Shown in pieces: positions 1 through 9,114 of a stretch of 64,000 bases of DNA. The position numbers and the translations under genes were made by a program. The DNA is taken from positions 13,047 to 77,046 of the forward strand of contig JAXGMN010000061.1 in the NCBI GenBank assembly GCA_040768665.1. Reading direction: 5' to 3'. This DNA is from JABWBD01 sp040768665 (GTDB lineage Bacteria > Planctomycetota > Planctomycetia > Pirellulales > Thermoguttaceae). Within the stretch, counting starts at the first letter, position 1. Every line of letters begins with the position of its first letter. The notes below the pieces were generated by a model, which ran no database searches, was not told the origin of the DNA, and saw only the letters and a list, made by a program, of their open reading frames with translations.

Positions 1-52
1 GCGCCGCATCGACAACAATGAGACAGGTAAATGAACATGCGAACACATCGCC

Positions 53-103
53 GGCCGAATACATGGACCTGTCCACCTCTCTTCCGTACCGTGAACGGTT
101 ACC
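53..103 (+). repeat. Family A palindromic repeat, right half only
   Basis: Reads GGCCGAATACATGGACCTGT, then the family A terminal motif GTGAACGGTTACC. It matches the right arm of the complete copies at 670, 13758, 57941 and 60774. The left arm is missing, so this is a truncated copy. Confidence 0.6.
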
Positions 104-289
104 CGGCAACTCCCCTCCGCGGAACAGCGGTCGGGAACCGTCGGTTCTTTGGCCTCCGGCTGTGGTTCGACAGACCCTCTTCGGCCCGTGAACGATTTGC
201 TTTTCTCCAGAGTCGCACGCTACCGGCAATCCGCCAGGCTCCCAGCCCGAGCCGTGGCGCAAAACCGTCGGCCGCCGCCTATGCCGTGG

Positions 290-358
290 CCTTGCCACCC
301 AGAAGCGCGTGGCCACCCAATGCCCTCCGTTCTGAGAAATCGCAGACTTGGTGGCCAC
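290..358 (-). repeat. Family C inverted repeat
   Basis: On the minus strand it reads GTGGCCACCAAG, a conserved loop around GCGATTTCTCAGAACGGAGG, then GGGTGGCCAC and GCGCTTCTGGGTGGCAAGG. Two copies with different but self-complementary arms lie at 37412 and 37525. Confidence 0.7.
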
Positions 359-385
359 ACCCGCCAGCCGTGCCGCCCGGTCCGC

Positions 386-456
386 CATCTCCTTCCTCGT
401 CTTTCACCCCTCCCAAGATACCGGGTGGTCCGGGGATCGAGAAATTGGAAAATCGC
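386..456 (-). repeat. Dispersed repeat adjacent to family C
   Basis: The reverse complement contains TTTTCCAATTTC, then CCACCC and GAGGGGTGAA. The same order of motifs is found at 37272-37330, again next to family C copies. The shared block is therefore larger than one family C unit. Confidence 0.45.
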
Positions 457-669
457 ACTGCGTGACCGCCACATCTTTGCCGGCAATGTTCCGATCCCCT
501 TGCGCCGCCACCTCGACGCTCTTGCCACTTGGCCGCGGTCTAGGTCGCCGGATTGCTGCCCCCGGGCAACTCTTGCCGCACAACCGCGTCGCGGACCGCT
601 TGCGTCGAGACGTTGCCCCGCCGCTCGGTCATCGCCTATATTGGCCTTGTGGCTCCGGTTCCATCCCGG

Positions 670-787
670 GTAACTTTTCACGCCCGCGGTCGGGGACTGG
701 TCCATTTTTCGGCCAGTTCCAGTATGCTGCCGTCAAAGACATTGGCCGAAAACATGGACCTGCTCTCTTCCGCCCCGTGAACGGTTA
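670..787 (+). repeat. Family A palindromic repeat, complete copy
   Basis: A 118-bp imperfect inverted repeat. It starts GTAACTTTTCACGCCCGCGG and ends CCCCGTGAACGGTTAC. Inner arms are GGGGACTGGTCCATTTTTCG and CCGAAAACATGGACCTG. Folded on this strand, the inner arms pair except for a T opposite a T in ACTGG/CCTG, a mismatch that recurs in other copies. Confidence 0.75.
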
Positions 788-870
788 CCAACCCGGCGAC
801 CACTGCTGTCCTGCAAATGACCAGTGACAAACGACCAATGACCAACCACAAACGACCCCCGAGTGAAATC

Positions 871-2251
<1,381 letters not shown>

Positions 2252-2253
<2 letters not shown>

Positions 2254-2276
2254 GTCCCGCTTGCCGAGCGGGACCT
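2252..2276 (+). repeat. Family D hairpin overlapping the oxidoreductase stop codon
   Basis: AGGTCCCGCT-TGCCG-AGCGGGACCT, a perfect 10-bp stem. Its first AG belongs to the TAG stop of the preceding gene. There is no T-tract, so a classical intrinsic terminator is doubtful. The same sequence overlaps the stop of the YebC gene at 27778. Confidence 0.7.
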
Positions 2277-2393
2277 GGGATCGCCGACCGCCTCGGCAAA
2301 CCCCAACCCGTTGCGAACCACCCGTGGACCGACACCCCGCATCTCCAACCCCCGCAACGTCGATCGCGTTTACGGAGTTGGGAACTCTGTCCA

Positions 2394-2427
2394 AGGTCCC
2401 GCTTGCCGAGCTTGCCGAGCGGGACCT
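2394..2427 (+). repeat. Family D hairpin, second copy
   Basis: AGGTCCCGCTTGCCGAG and CTTGCCGAGCGGGACCT form the same stem with a longer loop. The 30 bases after this copy also resemble those after the first copy (CGCCGACC.CCTCGGCAAACCC), so about 65 bp is directly repeated within 150 bp. No gene is seen between 2254 and 2593. Confidence 0.65.
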
Positions 2428-2593
2428 GAAACCGCCGACCACCTCGGCAAACCCGCTCCGAGCCGACTCCGCCTTTACACCTCAAGCATCCACCGCCGTC
2501 CCTTGAAACCTGCCCCTTTAGGGTTAAGATTCTGATACCGGCGAGAAACTCGCTCGGATCGTTTCCAGCGTCGATTGAAAAGGGGGCACCAGA

Positions 2594-2998
2594 ATGACGA
2601 TACGGGGCAGAAACTGCTTGGCGCTGGTCGCCATGCTTGGACTATGCGGATGCGCAAATCGCGAGTCGGCTCCTGTGGATCCAGGCAAGGAAGCGGTCCA
2701 AGCCGCCGAGGAAGCCGCCGAACGCGCCCAGGACGCCGCCGAGTATGCCAAAGACGCGTCGGAGGCCGCCAACCACGCGGTGGAGGCTGCCGGCGATGCA
2801 ACGCAGAAGGCGGAAAAGGCGGCAGAGATGGCCCAACAGGAAATCGGGCAACAACAAGCGGAGCTCAAGGCGGCTCAGCAGGCCGAAGAAGCAGCCCAAC
2901 GGGCCGCAAATGCCGCCCAGCGCGCCCAGGAAACCATGGAAAAGTCCGGTGATACCGGCAACGCGCCCTCGGCCGACGCGCCGGCTGCCAACCCGTAA
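2594..2998 (+). CDS. Small alanine-rich coiled-coil lipoprotein
   Basis: A 134-residue predicted lipoprotein. The signal peptide ends in a lipobox-like LCGC with Cys20 as the likely lipidation site. Residues 30-120 are dominated by Ala, Glu, Gln and Lys (repeats such as AAEEAAERAQDAAEYA), which predicts a long amphipathic helix or coiled coil, like Lpp-type or tail-anchoring envelope proteins. The C-terminus is Pro/Ala/Asp-rich. No enzymatic domain is visible and the function is unknown. Confidence 0.7.
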   Translation: MTIRGRNCLALVAMLGLCGCANRESAPVDPGKEAVQAAEEAAERAQDAAEYAKDASEAANHAVEAAGDATQKAEKAAEMAQQEIGQQQAELKAAQQAEEAAQRAANAAQRAQETMEKSGDTGNAPSADAPAANP

Positions 2999-3007
2999 GA
3001 CGCGAAG

Positions 3008-3102
3008 AGGCTATCCGGAAACGGGGACTGGCTCCCGGATGTTGTGTTTTCGAGGCGGAGCATACAAGATGGTGGGTGCCTGTCCCCGTTTTCAGATAGC
3101 CT
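3008..3102 (+). repeat. Family B palindromic repeat
   Basis: Core motifs GGGGACTGGCTCC and GGTGCCTGTCCCC are enclosed by copy-specific complementary arms (AGGCTATC and GATAGCCT). It lies between the lipoprotein gene and selD. The two core arms pair except for two T-T oppositions. Confidence 0.75.
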
Positions 3103-3127
3103 TTTACTCCCGGCAAGCAGGTCGATG

Positions 3128-4186
3128 ATGAGCCGAGAAGACATCTTTCGCCTGACCGCGCTCTCGTCGAGCGCCGGATGAGCGTCGAAACTGGGCACCG
3201 AAGCCCTGGCGCAGGTCCTGCGTCCGTTTCAAAATCTCTTCGACCCGGCAGCCTATCCTGACTTGCTGCTCGGGCTCAACCGGCCTGACGATGCCGCTGT
3301 GTACCGGTTGGACGGCCAACGGGCGTTGGTGGTCACGACCGACTTCTTCACTCCGATCGTGGACGACGCGTATGCCTATGGCGCCATCGCCGCCGCCAAC
3401 GCGTTGAGCGACGTCTACGCGACCGGCGGCCGCCCTCTGCTGGCGCTAAACATCCTGGCTCTGCCCGCCGATCTCCCGCCCGAAACGCTCTCTGCGATTC
3501 TGATGGGAGTCGGCGAGAAGGTCCGCGAGTCGGAAGCGGTTGTGGCAGGTGGCCATACCGTCCAGGACAAGGAACCCAAGGTGGGACTTGCCGTCGTCGG
3601 CTTGGCGCATCCCGAGCATTTGCTGACCAAGTCCGCGGCGGCCCCGGGCGACGTGCTCGTTCTGACCAAGCCCCTTGGCTCGGGCTGTATCACCACCGCC
3701 GCGAAACGCGACCAGGCCGCACCGGAGCACATTGCGGATGCGATCCGTTGGATGTGCCGATTGAATCGCGCAGCCTGTGAAGCGGCTCTCGCGGCCCAAA
3801 CGCACTCCGCCACGGACGTCACCGGGTTCGGGCTCCTGGGCCACGCCAGCGACATGGCCGTTTGGAGCAACGTCACACTTTCGTTCGATTTCGATCGGAT
3901 TCCGCTGATGGATGGCGTCGCAGAATACGCCTCTCAGTCAATATTCCCCGGCGGCACGAAAAAGAACCAGGACGCGTATGGTCCAGGGATCCACTTCGAC
4001 GGCGTATTCTCGTCTGCGGAAAAACTCCTGCTTTTCGACGCCCAGACGAGCGGGGGACTGCTCTTGGCCATTGCGCCGCGGAATCTCGACCGCTTTGCCC
4101 GCGAGATGGAGCGCTCCGGGCAGCCCTGGTGGCAGGTAGGCGAGGCTCGGCCGCGGGACCGCTACTGCGCCGTAATCCGGCGTTGA
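3128..4186 (+). CDS. selD: Selenide,water dikinase (selenophosphate synthetase), predicted selenoprotein
   Basis: Makes selenophosphate from selenide and ATP for selenocysteine and selenouridine synthesis. Translation from ATG 3128 (or ATG 3125) gives MSREDIFRLTALSSSAG, then an in-frame TGA at 3179-3181, then ASKLG, and continues without a break to 4186. This aligns with the SelD signature LT..S...GC.CK, so the TGA sits at the catalytic Cys17 position of E. coli SelD and should encode selenocysteine (residue 18). The second Cys is Ser and the catalytic Lys is kept. Further SelD features are DDAAVY, TTDFFTPIVDD and DAQTSGGLLLA. A gene caller that stops at TGA would start at ATG 3263 and lose the active site. 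Length (352 aa) fits the family. Confidence 0.9.
3209..3223 (+). promoter_or_regulatory. Candidate bacterial SECIS hairpin in selD
   Basis: GCGCAG-GTC-CTGCGT can form a six-pair stem (outer pair G-T) with a GU-containing loop starting 34 nt after the TGA. That is near the far end of the spacing seen in bacterial SECIS elements. An alternative stem GGGC/GCCC lies closer, at about 3193-3206. Both are inferred by eye. Confidence 0.4.
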
Positions 4187-4343
4187 GCTGCTTTCACCAG
4201 GCTGTCATGAGAAGCACCGCAGACTGCGATGGCCGTTGGAGCCTTCGAAATTCTGCTCGATTTCTATCAGTCGCCGGCCGACACTTACTTGGGGGCGCTT
4301 GCATCCGATTCATCCGGTACAGGACACCGCCAGGGAGGGCACC

Positions 4344-4889
4344 TTGTCCGTCACGCGCTGCTTGAAGCTTCAGTACCTTGTCCATTTTTCCAAACCCATC
4401 AAGAATCGCGCCGTTTATCGGACAATCCAGCAGCAGAGACCTCGAAGAATCCTGGAATTCGGGGTAGGTAGCGGCGAACGGTCGCTCCGTATGATCGAAC
4501 TCGCATCGCAATATGCGACCGCCGACCAGATCCAGTACGTGGGCGCCGACCTTTTCGAGGACCGAGCCGTAGCGGCCAGCCTGACGCTGAAAGCCGCTTA
4601 TCGGGCATTGCGGACTACCGGGGCCCGAATCAGGCTCCTGCCGGGAGATCCCGTGGCAGTTATGTCGCACTTTGCCAACGGGTTGGGCACATTCGACTTG
4701 GTTGTCCTCTCCGCCGCTCAAGACGCGTGGGACTCCGGCCGGTTCTGGTTCTACCTGCCGCGAATCCTTCACCCTGCCTCGTGCGTTTTGAGGGAAGACA
4801 CACGAGGGGGAGATGAACGATTCTCCCCCGTGGCGCCCGGGGAAATTGAATCGCTTGCCTCGGCCGCCACACCGCGCCGCGCCGCGTGA
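4344..4889 (+). CDS. Class I SAM-dependent methyltransferase-like protein
   Basis: The motif ILEFGVGSGERSLRMIELA is a typical SAM-binding motif I. It is followed by YVGADLFEDR (motif II region) and TFDLVVLSAAQ (motif IV region), so a Rossmann methyltransferase fold is likely. TTG 4344 is chosen as start because GGGAGGG lies just upstream. An ATG at 4236 would add 36 residues without domain character. The protein (181 aa) ends abruptly after motif IV in a low-complexity tail, so it may be C-terminally shortened. Substrate unknown. Confidence 0.6.
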   Translation: MSVTRCLKLQYLVHFSKPIKNRAVYRTIQQQRPRRILEFGVGSGERSLRMIELASQYATADQIQYVGADLFEDRAVAASLTLKAAYRALRTTGARIRLLPGDPVAVMSHFANGLGTFDLVVLSAAQDAWDSGRFWFYLPRILHPASCVLREDTRGGDERFSPVAPGEIESLASAATPRRAA

Positions 4890-5099
4890 GCCCGCCGAAC
4901 AAAGCGATCCTCACGGCACACCCCGGCGGCTTGCCACCGTGAGCCAAGCCCTTGTGCAGCCTCCGCTTGCGCGGTTCGGCCGATTTGGCTCGAGGCCCTG
5001 ACGGCGCGAAACTGAGAATTCGCTCGCCGGCGCATCCCCAGCCATCGCCCCGGCAGCTTCCACTGTGTAAGATAGTGTGGAAAGCGGCCTCTAAGACGA

Positions 5100-5200
5100 A
5101 GAGCCTGTCCCAAAATGCGGACCGGCTCCGAGCAATTAACGTTTTCCTCCGCTATGGGGATCGGCTGCAAGGTGCCTGTCCCCATTTTGGGATAGGCTCT
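5100..5200 (+). repeat. Family B palindromic repeat
   Basis: Outer arms AGAGCCTGTCCCAAAATG and CATTTTGGGATAGGCTCT surround the family motifs (ACCGGCTCCGAG and GGTGCCTGTCCCC). It fills most of the 326-bp gap between the methyltransferase-like gene and the kinase gene. Confidence 0.75.
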
Positions 5201-5215
5201 AAGCAGGTCTCGCCC

Positions 5216-6862
5216 ATGCCCCCCTCCTCGCAAGCCAATAACACACCCTCCCCAAACGAAGTAACCTTCGACGCGTATCCGCCGACCGAGGTTCACGAGA
5301 GGCACCCAGCGCATCGATCACCGCAGACGCATGGTCCGGCAATCTGCCTGGTGGAGGGATCGCGCGGACCCGAACTGACTGCGGAAACGGCATGTCTGTT
5401 GCAGAAACGTCTGCGACTCGCGGCCGGGGTGCTTCTGGTCGGTTGCGCGGTATTCCTGGTCCGGCATTTGTTTTTCGCCGATTTCTCCGACCCCTTCGGC
5501 GTCTTCTTCTTCGCCTTTCACCTAGGCGTTACGGTCGCTCTGGCGCTGATCGCCGTCATGCTCTGGCGACGGTGCGATCCCCGCATCGGCTGGCTGCATG
5601 CGACGGAACTCATCGTGTTCGGACTCCCCGCGGGCTTGCTCCTGCTCTCCCAGTTCGTGATTGCCCAGCAAAGCGCCGACGCCGGATTTTTTGAATTTCC
5701 CGTCGGGGTCTGGCTGGTCCTGATCTTCACGTACGCGTTGTTCATCCCGAACAGCTTTTGGCGAGCTTCGGCGGTCATCGGATTGATTGCATCCGCTCCG
5801 CTGGTGATGCTGCTCGTGAGTATGGCGGCCGATCCGGCGTTGGCAAACCTGGTCACGTGGGACGACCTGATCAGCCTGATTCTGATGCTCGGGATATCAG
5901 CCATGGCGGGGGTGTTCGGCGTCGACACGATCGGATCGTTGCGCCGCGCGGCCTTCGAGGCAAAGCAACTGGGCCAGTACCGCCTGAAAGGCCTGATCGG
6001 CGCCGGCGGGATGGGCGAAGTCTATCTGGCCGAGCACCAGTTACTTAAGCGGCCGTGCGTTGTCAAGCTGATCCGGCCGGACAAGGCCGGAGATCCTCGA
6101 ATGCTAGCCCGCTTCGAACGCGAGGTCCAGGCGACGGCGCAGCTCACGCACTGGAACACGGTAGAAATCTTCGACTACGGAGTGGCCGAGGACGGCACAT
6201 TTTATTACGTCATGGAATACCTCCCGGGAATGAGCCTGGCCGACCTGGTCAATCGCTATGGTCCGCTCCCGGCAGCACGCGTGATCTACCTGCTTCGGCA
6301 AGCGTGCGACGCCCTGGGCGAAGCGCATCAAGCTGGGCTCATCCATCGTGACATCAAGCCCGGCAACATCTTCGCAGCCCAGCAGGGTGGGGTCTACGAT
6401 GTGGCCAAATTGCTCGATTTTGGTCTGGTCAAACCGATTTTCGACGAGCAACCGATCCAGTTGACGACCGATGGGGCGGTCACCGGTTCTCCACTGTTCA
6501 TGTCGCCCGAGCAGGCGATCGGCGACCGCGAACCTGACGCCCGCAGCGACATCTATGCTTTGGGTGCCGTGGCCTATTTCCTCCTGACCGGCCTGCCGCC
6601 GTTTGAGGGCGACAAGCCGATCAAGATTATGTTTGCCCATGCGCATCAGGAGGTGCCGCCGCCCTCCGCGCACCGGCCGGAAATACCGGCCGACATCGAG
6701 CAGGTCGTCCTGCGTTGCCTTGCCAAGGATCCCGACGATCGCTATCCGAGCGCCGGCAGCCTGGCGGAAGCCCTGGCCGACTGCGAGGCCGCCGCCGGCT
6801 GGTCCCGCGAGGAAGCTGCCCTTTGGTGGCAGCAGCGCGAGAAGCAAATTGCGGTCGTGTAG
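5216..6862 (+). CDS. Membrane-anchored Hanks-type Ser/Thr protein kinase
   Basis: A 548-residue kinase with its membrane region at the N-terminus. Residues about 60-240 hold roughly six hydrophobic segments and residues about 255-540 the kinase domain. Kinase motifs: glycine loop IGAGGMGEVYLAEH, catalytic Lys in CVVKLIRP, HRDIKPGN catalytic loop, DFGLVKP, and SPLFMSPEQ activation/P+1 region. All catalytic residues are present. Most planctomycete kinases put the kinase first and the membrane helix after it, so this order is less usual. ATG 5216 is taken because the longer frame reads through repeat B2. Signal unknown. Confidence 0.85.
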   Translation: MPPSSQANNTPSPNEVTFDAYPPTEVHERHPAHRSPQTHGPAICLVEGSRGPELTAETACLLQKRLRLAAGVLLVGCAVFLVRHLFFADFSDPFGVFFFAFHLGVTVALALIAVMLWRRCDPRIGWLHATELIVFGLPAGLLLLSQFVIAQQSADAGFFEFPVGVWLVLIFTYALFIPNSFWRASAVIGLIASAPLVMLLVSMAADPALANLVTWDDLISLILMLGISAMAGVFGVDTIGSLRRAAFEAKQLGQYRLKGLIGAGGMGEVYLAEHQLLKRPCVVKLIRPDKAGDPRMLARFEREVQATAQLTHWNTVEIFDYGVAEDGTFYYVMEYLPGMSLADLVNRYGPLPAARVIYLLRQACDALGEAHQAGLIHRDIKPGNIFAAQQGGVYDVAKLLDFGLVKPIFDEQPIQLTTDGAVTGSPLFMSPEQAIGDREPDARSDIYALGAVAYFLLTGLPPFEGDKPIKIMFAHAHQEVPPPSAHRPEIPADIEQVVLRCLAKDPDDRYPSAGSLAEALADCEAAAGWSREEAALWWQQREKQIAVV

Positions 6863-6926
6863 GGCTTTAAAGCGGAAAGACAGAGAACTATAATAAAGGG
6901 TTTCGTCCTTGGCCAGTCGCCCGCGA

Positions 6927-7012
6927 GTTGAAAAGGGGACTGGCTCCGAGCGTAGCTTTGGCCGGGAGTATCAAGAAAGCCCCTGCCGCTCGGTGCCTGT
7001 CCCCTTTTCAAC
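6927..7012 (+). repeat. Family B palindromic repeat
   Basis: GTTGAAAAGGGGACTGGCTC and GGTGCCTGTCCCCTTTTCAAC form the arms, enclosing about 45 bp. It lies between the kinase gene and leuC. Confidence 0.8.
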
Positions 7013-7080
7013 GGCGCGGCATCGTCCCTCCTGCCCTTTGGCGGAGCCTTTTAAGACTAGTTGATTTGGAACTGCCTGCT

Positions 7081-8496
7081 ATGACGCCATCTTCTTCTCC
7101 CCGGACCATGTTCGAAAAGATCTGGGACGACCACGTCGTCCATGCCGAACCGGGGAAGCAGACGATCCTCTATATCGACCTGCAACTTGTGCACGAGGTG
7201 ACCAGCCCCCAAGCGTTCGAGGGACTTCGGCTTTCCGGGCGGAAGGTCCGGAGGCCCGAGCGGACGGTGGCGACGGTCGATCACAACGTTCCGACAACAG
7301 ACCGCTCGTTGCCGATCGCCGACCCGATATCGAAGCAACAGATCGACACGCTTCGCTCAAATTGCCGGCAGTTCGGAATCCGGCTTTACGATCTGCTGGA
7401 TAAGAACCAGGGGGTTGTGCACGTTATCGGTCCGGAGTTGGGCCTGACACAGCCGGGGATGACGATCGTCTGCGGCGACAGCCACACTGCCACCCACGGC
7501 GCGTTCGGCGCGTTGGCCTTCGGCATTGGCACCAGCGAGGTCGAGCATGTGTTGGCCACGCAGACGCTGCTTCAGTACAAGCCAAAAACCCTGGAAATCC
7601 GCATCGACGGCAAATTGCCCTTCGGCGTGACCGCCAAGGACCTGATTCTCTATCTCATCGGCCGCATCACGACCCAGGGCGGAACCGGATACTGCATCGA
7701 GTACACCGGCGAAGCGGTGCGGGGAATGAGCATGGAGGAGCGTATGACGGTCTGCAACATGTCGATCGAGGCGGGTGCACGCGCCGGACTTGTTGCTCCG
7801 GACGAGACAACCTACCAATACCTCCGTGGCCGAGAGTTTGCTCCCGCGGATTTCGACGCGGCGGTTACCCGATGGAAGCAGTTGCCCACCGATGCCGGCG
7901 CGAAGTACGACAGGATGGAGGTATTCCAGGCGGTGGACATTGAGCCGCAGGTTACCTGGGGTACCAACCCGGGACAAGTGACGGGCATTGGCGGCAAAGT
8001 GCCGGCCCCCGGAGAATTCTCCGACCCGACCGATCAGAAAGCGGCCGCGAGCGCTTTAGAGTACATGGGACTCAAGGAAGCAACGCCGATCCAGGACATC
8101 CGGCTGGATCGCGTATTCATCGGCTCCTGCACCAATGGAAGAATTGAGGACCTGCGCGCGGCGGCCGCCGTTGTCCACGGGCGACGCGTGGCCGACGGGG
8201 TGCACGCAATGGTTGTTCCCGGCAGCGGGCTGGTCAAACGCCAGGCCGAAGCCGAGGGGCTCGACAAGATCTTTCAAGAAGCCGGACTCGAATGGCGCGA
8301 GGCCGGTTGCAGCATGTGCCTGGCGATGAACCCCGACAAGCTGGAACCCGGAGAGCGATGCGCCTCAACCAGCAATCGCAACTTCGAAGGCAGACAGGGC
8401 AAGGGCGGCCGCACCCATCTCGTCTCGCCCGCCATGGCGGCTGCCGCGGCAATCGCAGGGCATTTCGTCGACATCCGCCAGTGGGAGTACAAGTAA
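7081..8496 (+). CDS. leuC: 3-isopropylmalate dehydratase, large subunit
   Basis: Aconitase-family subunit that with LeuD isomerises 2-isopropylmalate to 3-isopropylmalate in leucine synthesis. The [4Fe-4S] cluster ligands are visible in GSCTNGR and GCSMC. Other family signatures are GDSHTATHGAFGALAFGIGTSEVEHV and SNRNFEGRQGKGGRTHLVSP. At 471 residues it has the normal length. ATG 7081 or ATG 7108 (MFEKIWDDHVV) could be the start; the first is kept. leuD follows after 3 bp, so the two are co-transcribed and probably coupled. Confidence 0.95.
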   Translation: MTPSSSPRTMFEKIWDDHVVHAEPGKQTILYIDLQLVHEVTSPQAFEGLRLSGRKVRRPERTVATVDHNVPTTDRSLPIADPISKQQIDTLRSNCRQFGIRLYDLLDKNQGVVHVIGPELGLTQPGMTIVCGDSHTATHGAFGALAFGIGTSEVEHVLATQTLLQYKPKTLEIRIDGKLPFGVTAKDLILYLIGRITTQGGTGYCIEYTGEAVRGMSMEERMTVCNMSIEAGARAGLVAPDETTYQYLRGREFAPADFDAAVTRWKQLPTDAGAKYDRMEVFQAVDIEPQVTWGTNPGQVTGIGGKVPAPGEFSDPTDQKAAASALEYMGLKEATPIQDIRLDRVFIGSCTNGRIEDLRAAAAVVHGRRVADGVHAMVVPGSGLVKRQAEAEGLDKIFQEAGLEWREAGCSMCLAMNPDKLEPGERCASTSNRNFEGRQGKGGRTHLVSPAMAAAAAIAGHFVDIRQWEYK

Positions 8497-8499
8497 GAC

Positions 8500-9093
8500 A
8501 TGCGAGCCTTCACCAATCATACCGGGCTGGTCGCCCCCATGGACCGGTCCAATGTCGATACCGACCAGATCATTCCCAAGCAGTTCCTGAAACGGATCGA
8601 GCGGACCGGCTTCGGCCAGTTCGCCTTCTTCGATTGGCGCTACCGGGACGACGGCTCGCCGAACCCCGATTTCGAGCTGAATCGCCCGGAGTTTTCCGGG
8701 GCGACTATCCTGTTGACCCGCCGAAATTTCGGCTGCGGTTCGAGCCGGGAACACGCTCCCTGGGCCCTGGAAGACTACGGCTTCCGCGCGATCCTCGCCC
8801 CCAGCTTCGCGGATATCTTTTACAACAATTGCTTCAAGAACGGCTTGCTCCCGATACACCTCGAGGAAGCCGCGATCGACGATCTTTTCCGCCGCGCAGC
8901 GAAGCATTCCGGGTACCGGCTGACGATCAACCTGGAAAGCAAAAAGATCACCGACGAGTACGGCCTTGCGATCAATTTTGAGGTTGACGAGTTCCGCCGC
9001 TACTGCCTGTTGAATGGGCTGGACGACATCGGGATGACCCTCCAGCACGCGGACAAGATCGCCGCCTACGAGGCGGCGCACGCGATCTCCTGA
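8500..9093 (+). CDS. leuD: 3-isopropylmalate dehydratase, small subunit
   Basis: Swivel-domain subunit that completes the LeuCD heterodimer. Conserved motifs: NVDTDQIIPKQFLK near the N-terminus and NFGCGSSREHAPWAL in the middle. The 197-residue length is typical. It lies directly behind leuC on the same strand. No other leucine-pathway gene is in the window. Confidence 0.95.
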   Translation: MRAFTNHTGLVAPMDRSNVDTDQIIPKQFLKRIERTGFGQFAFFDWRYRDDGSPNPDFELNRPEFSGATILLTRRNFGCGSSREHAPWALEDYGFRAILAPSFADIFYNNCFKNGLLPIHLEEAAIDDLFRRAAKHSGYRLTINLESKKITDEYGLAINFEVDEFRRYCLLNGLDDIGMTLQHADKIAAYEAAHAIS

Positions 9094-9114
9094 GTCACCG
9101 CACAAGGCCTGGAA

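Larger units (their letters stand above)
1..816. other. Gene-free leader, rich in palindromic repeats
   Basis: No convincing gene is seen here. The open frames on both strands run through repeat sequence and have no recognisable domain. The stretch holds a half copy and a full copy of palindrome family A, one copy of family C, and a segment (about 386-456) that also occurs near 37272-37330 in the opposite orientation. Just before the first gene, at about 814-860, lies a short degenerate tandem of the unit TGACCAATGACAAACGACC. Confidence 0.6.

Noticed and set aside
3263..4186. selD starting at ATG 3263
   Set aside because: This would remove the conserved N-terminal active-site motif; the upstream frame matches SelD on both sides of the TGA.
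3008..7012. Family B palindromes as ordinary intrinsic terminators
   Set aside because: They lie between co-directional genes, lack T-tracts, have internal spacers of 40-60 bp, and recur with conserved core motifs in both orientations, which fits a dispersed element better.
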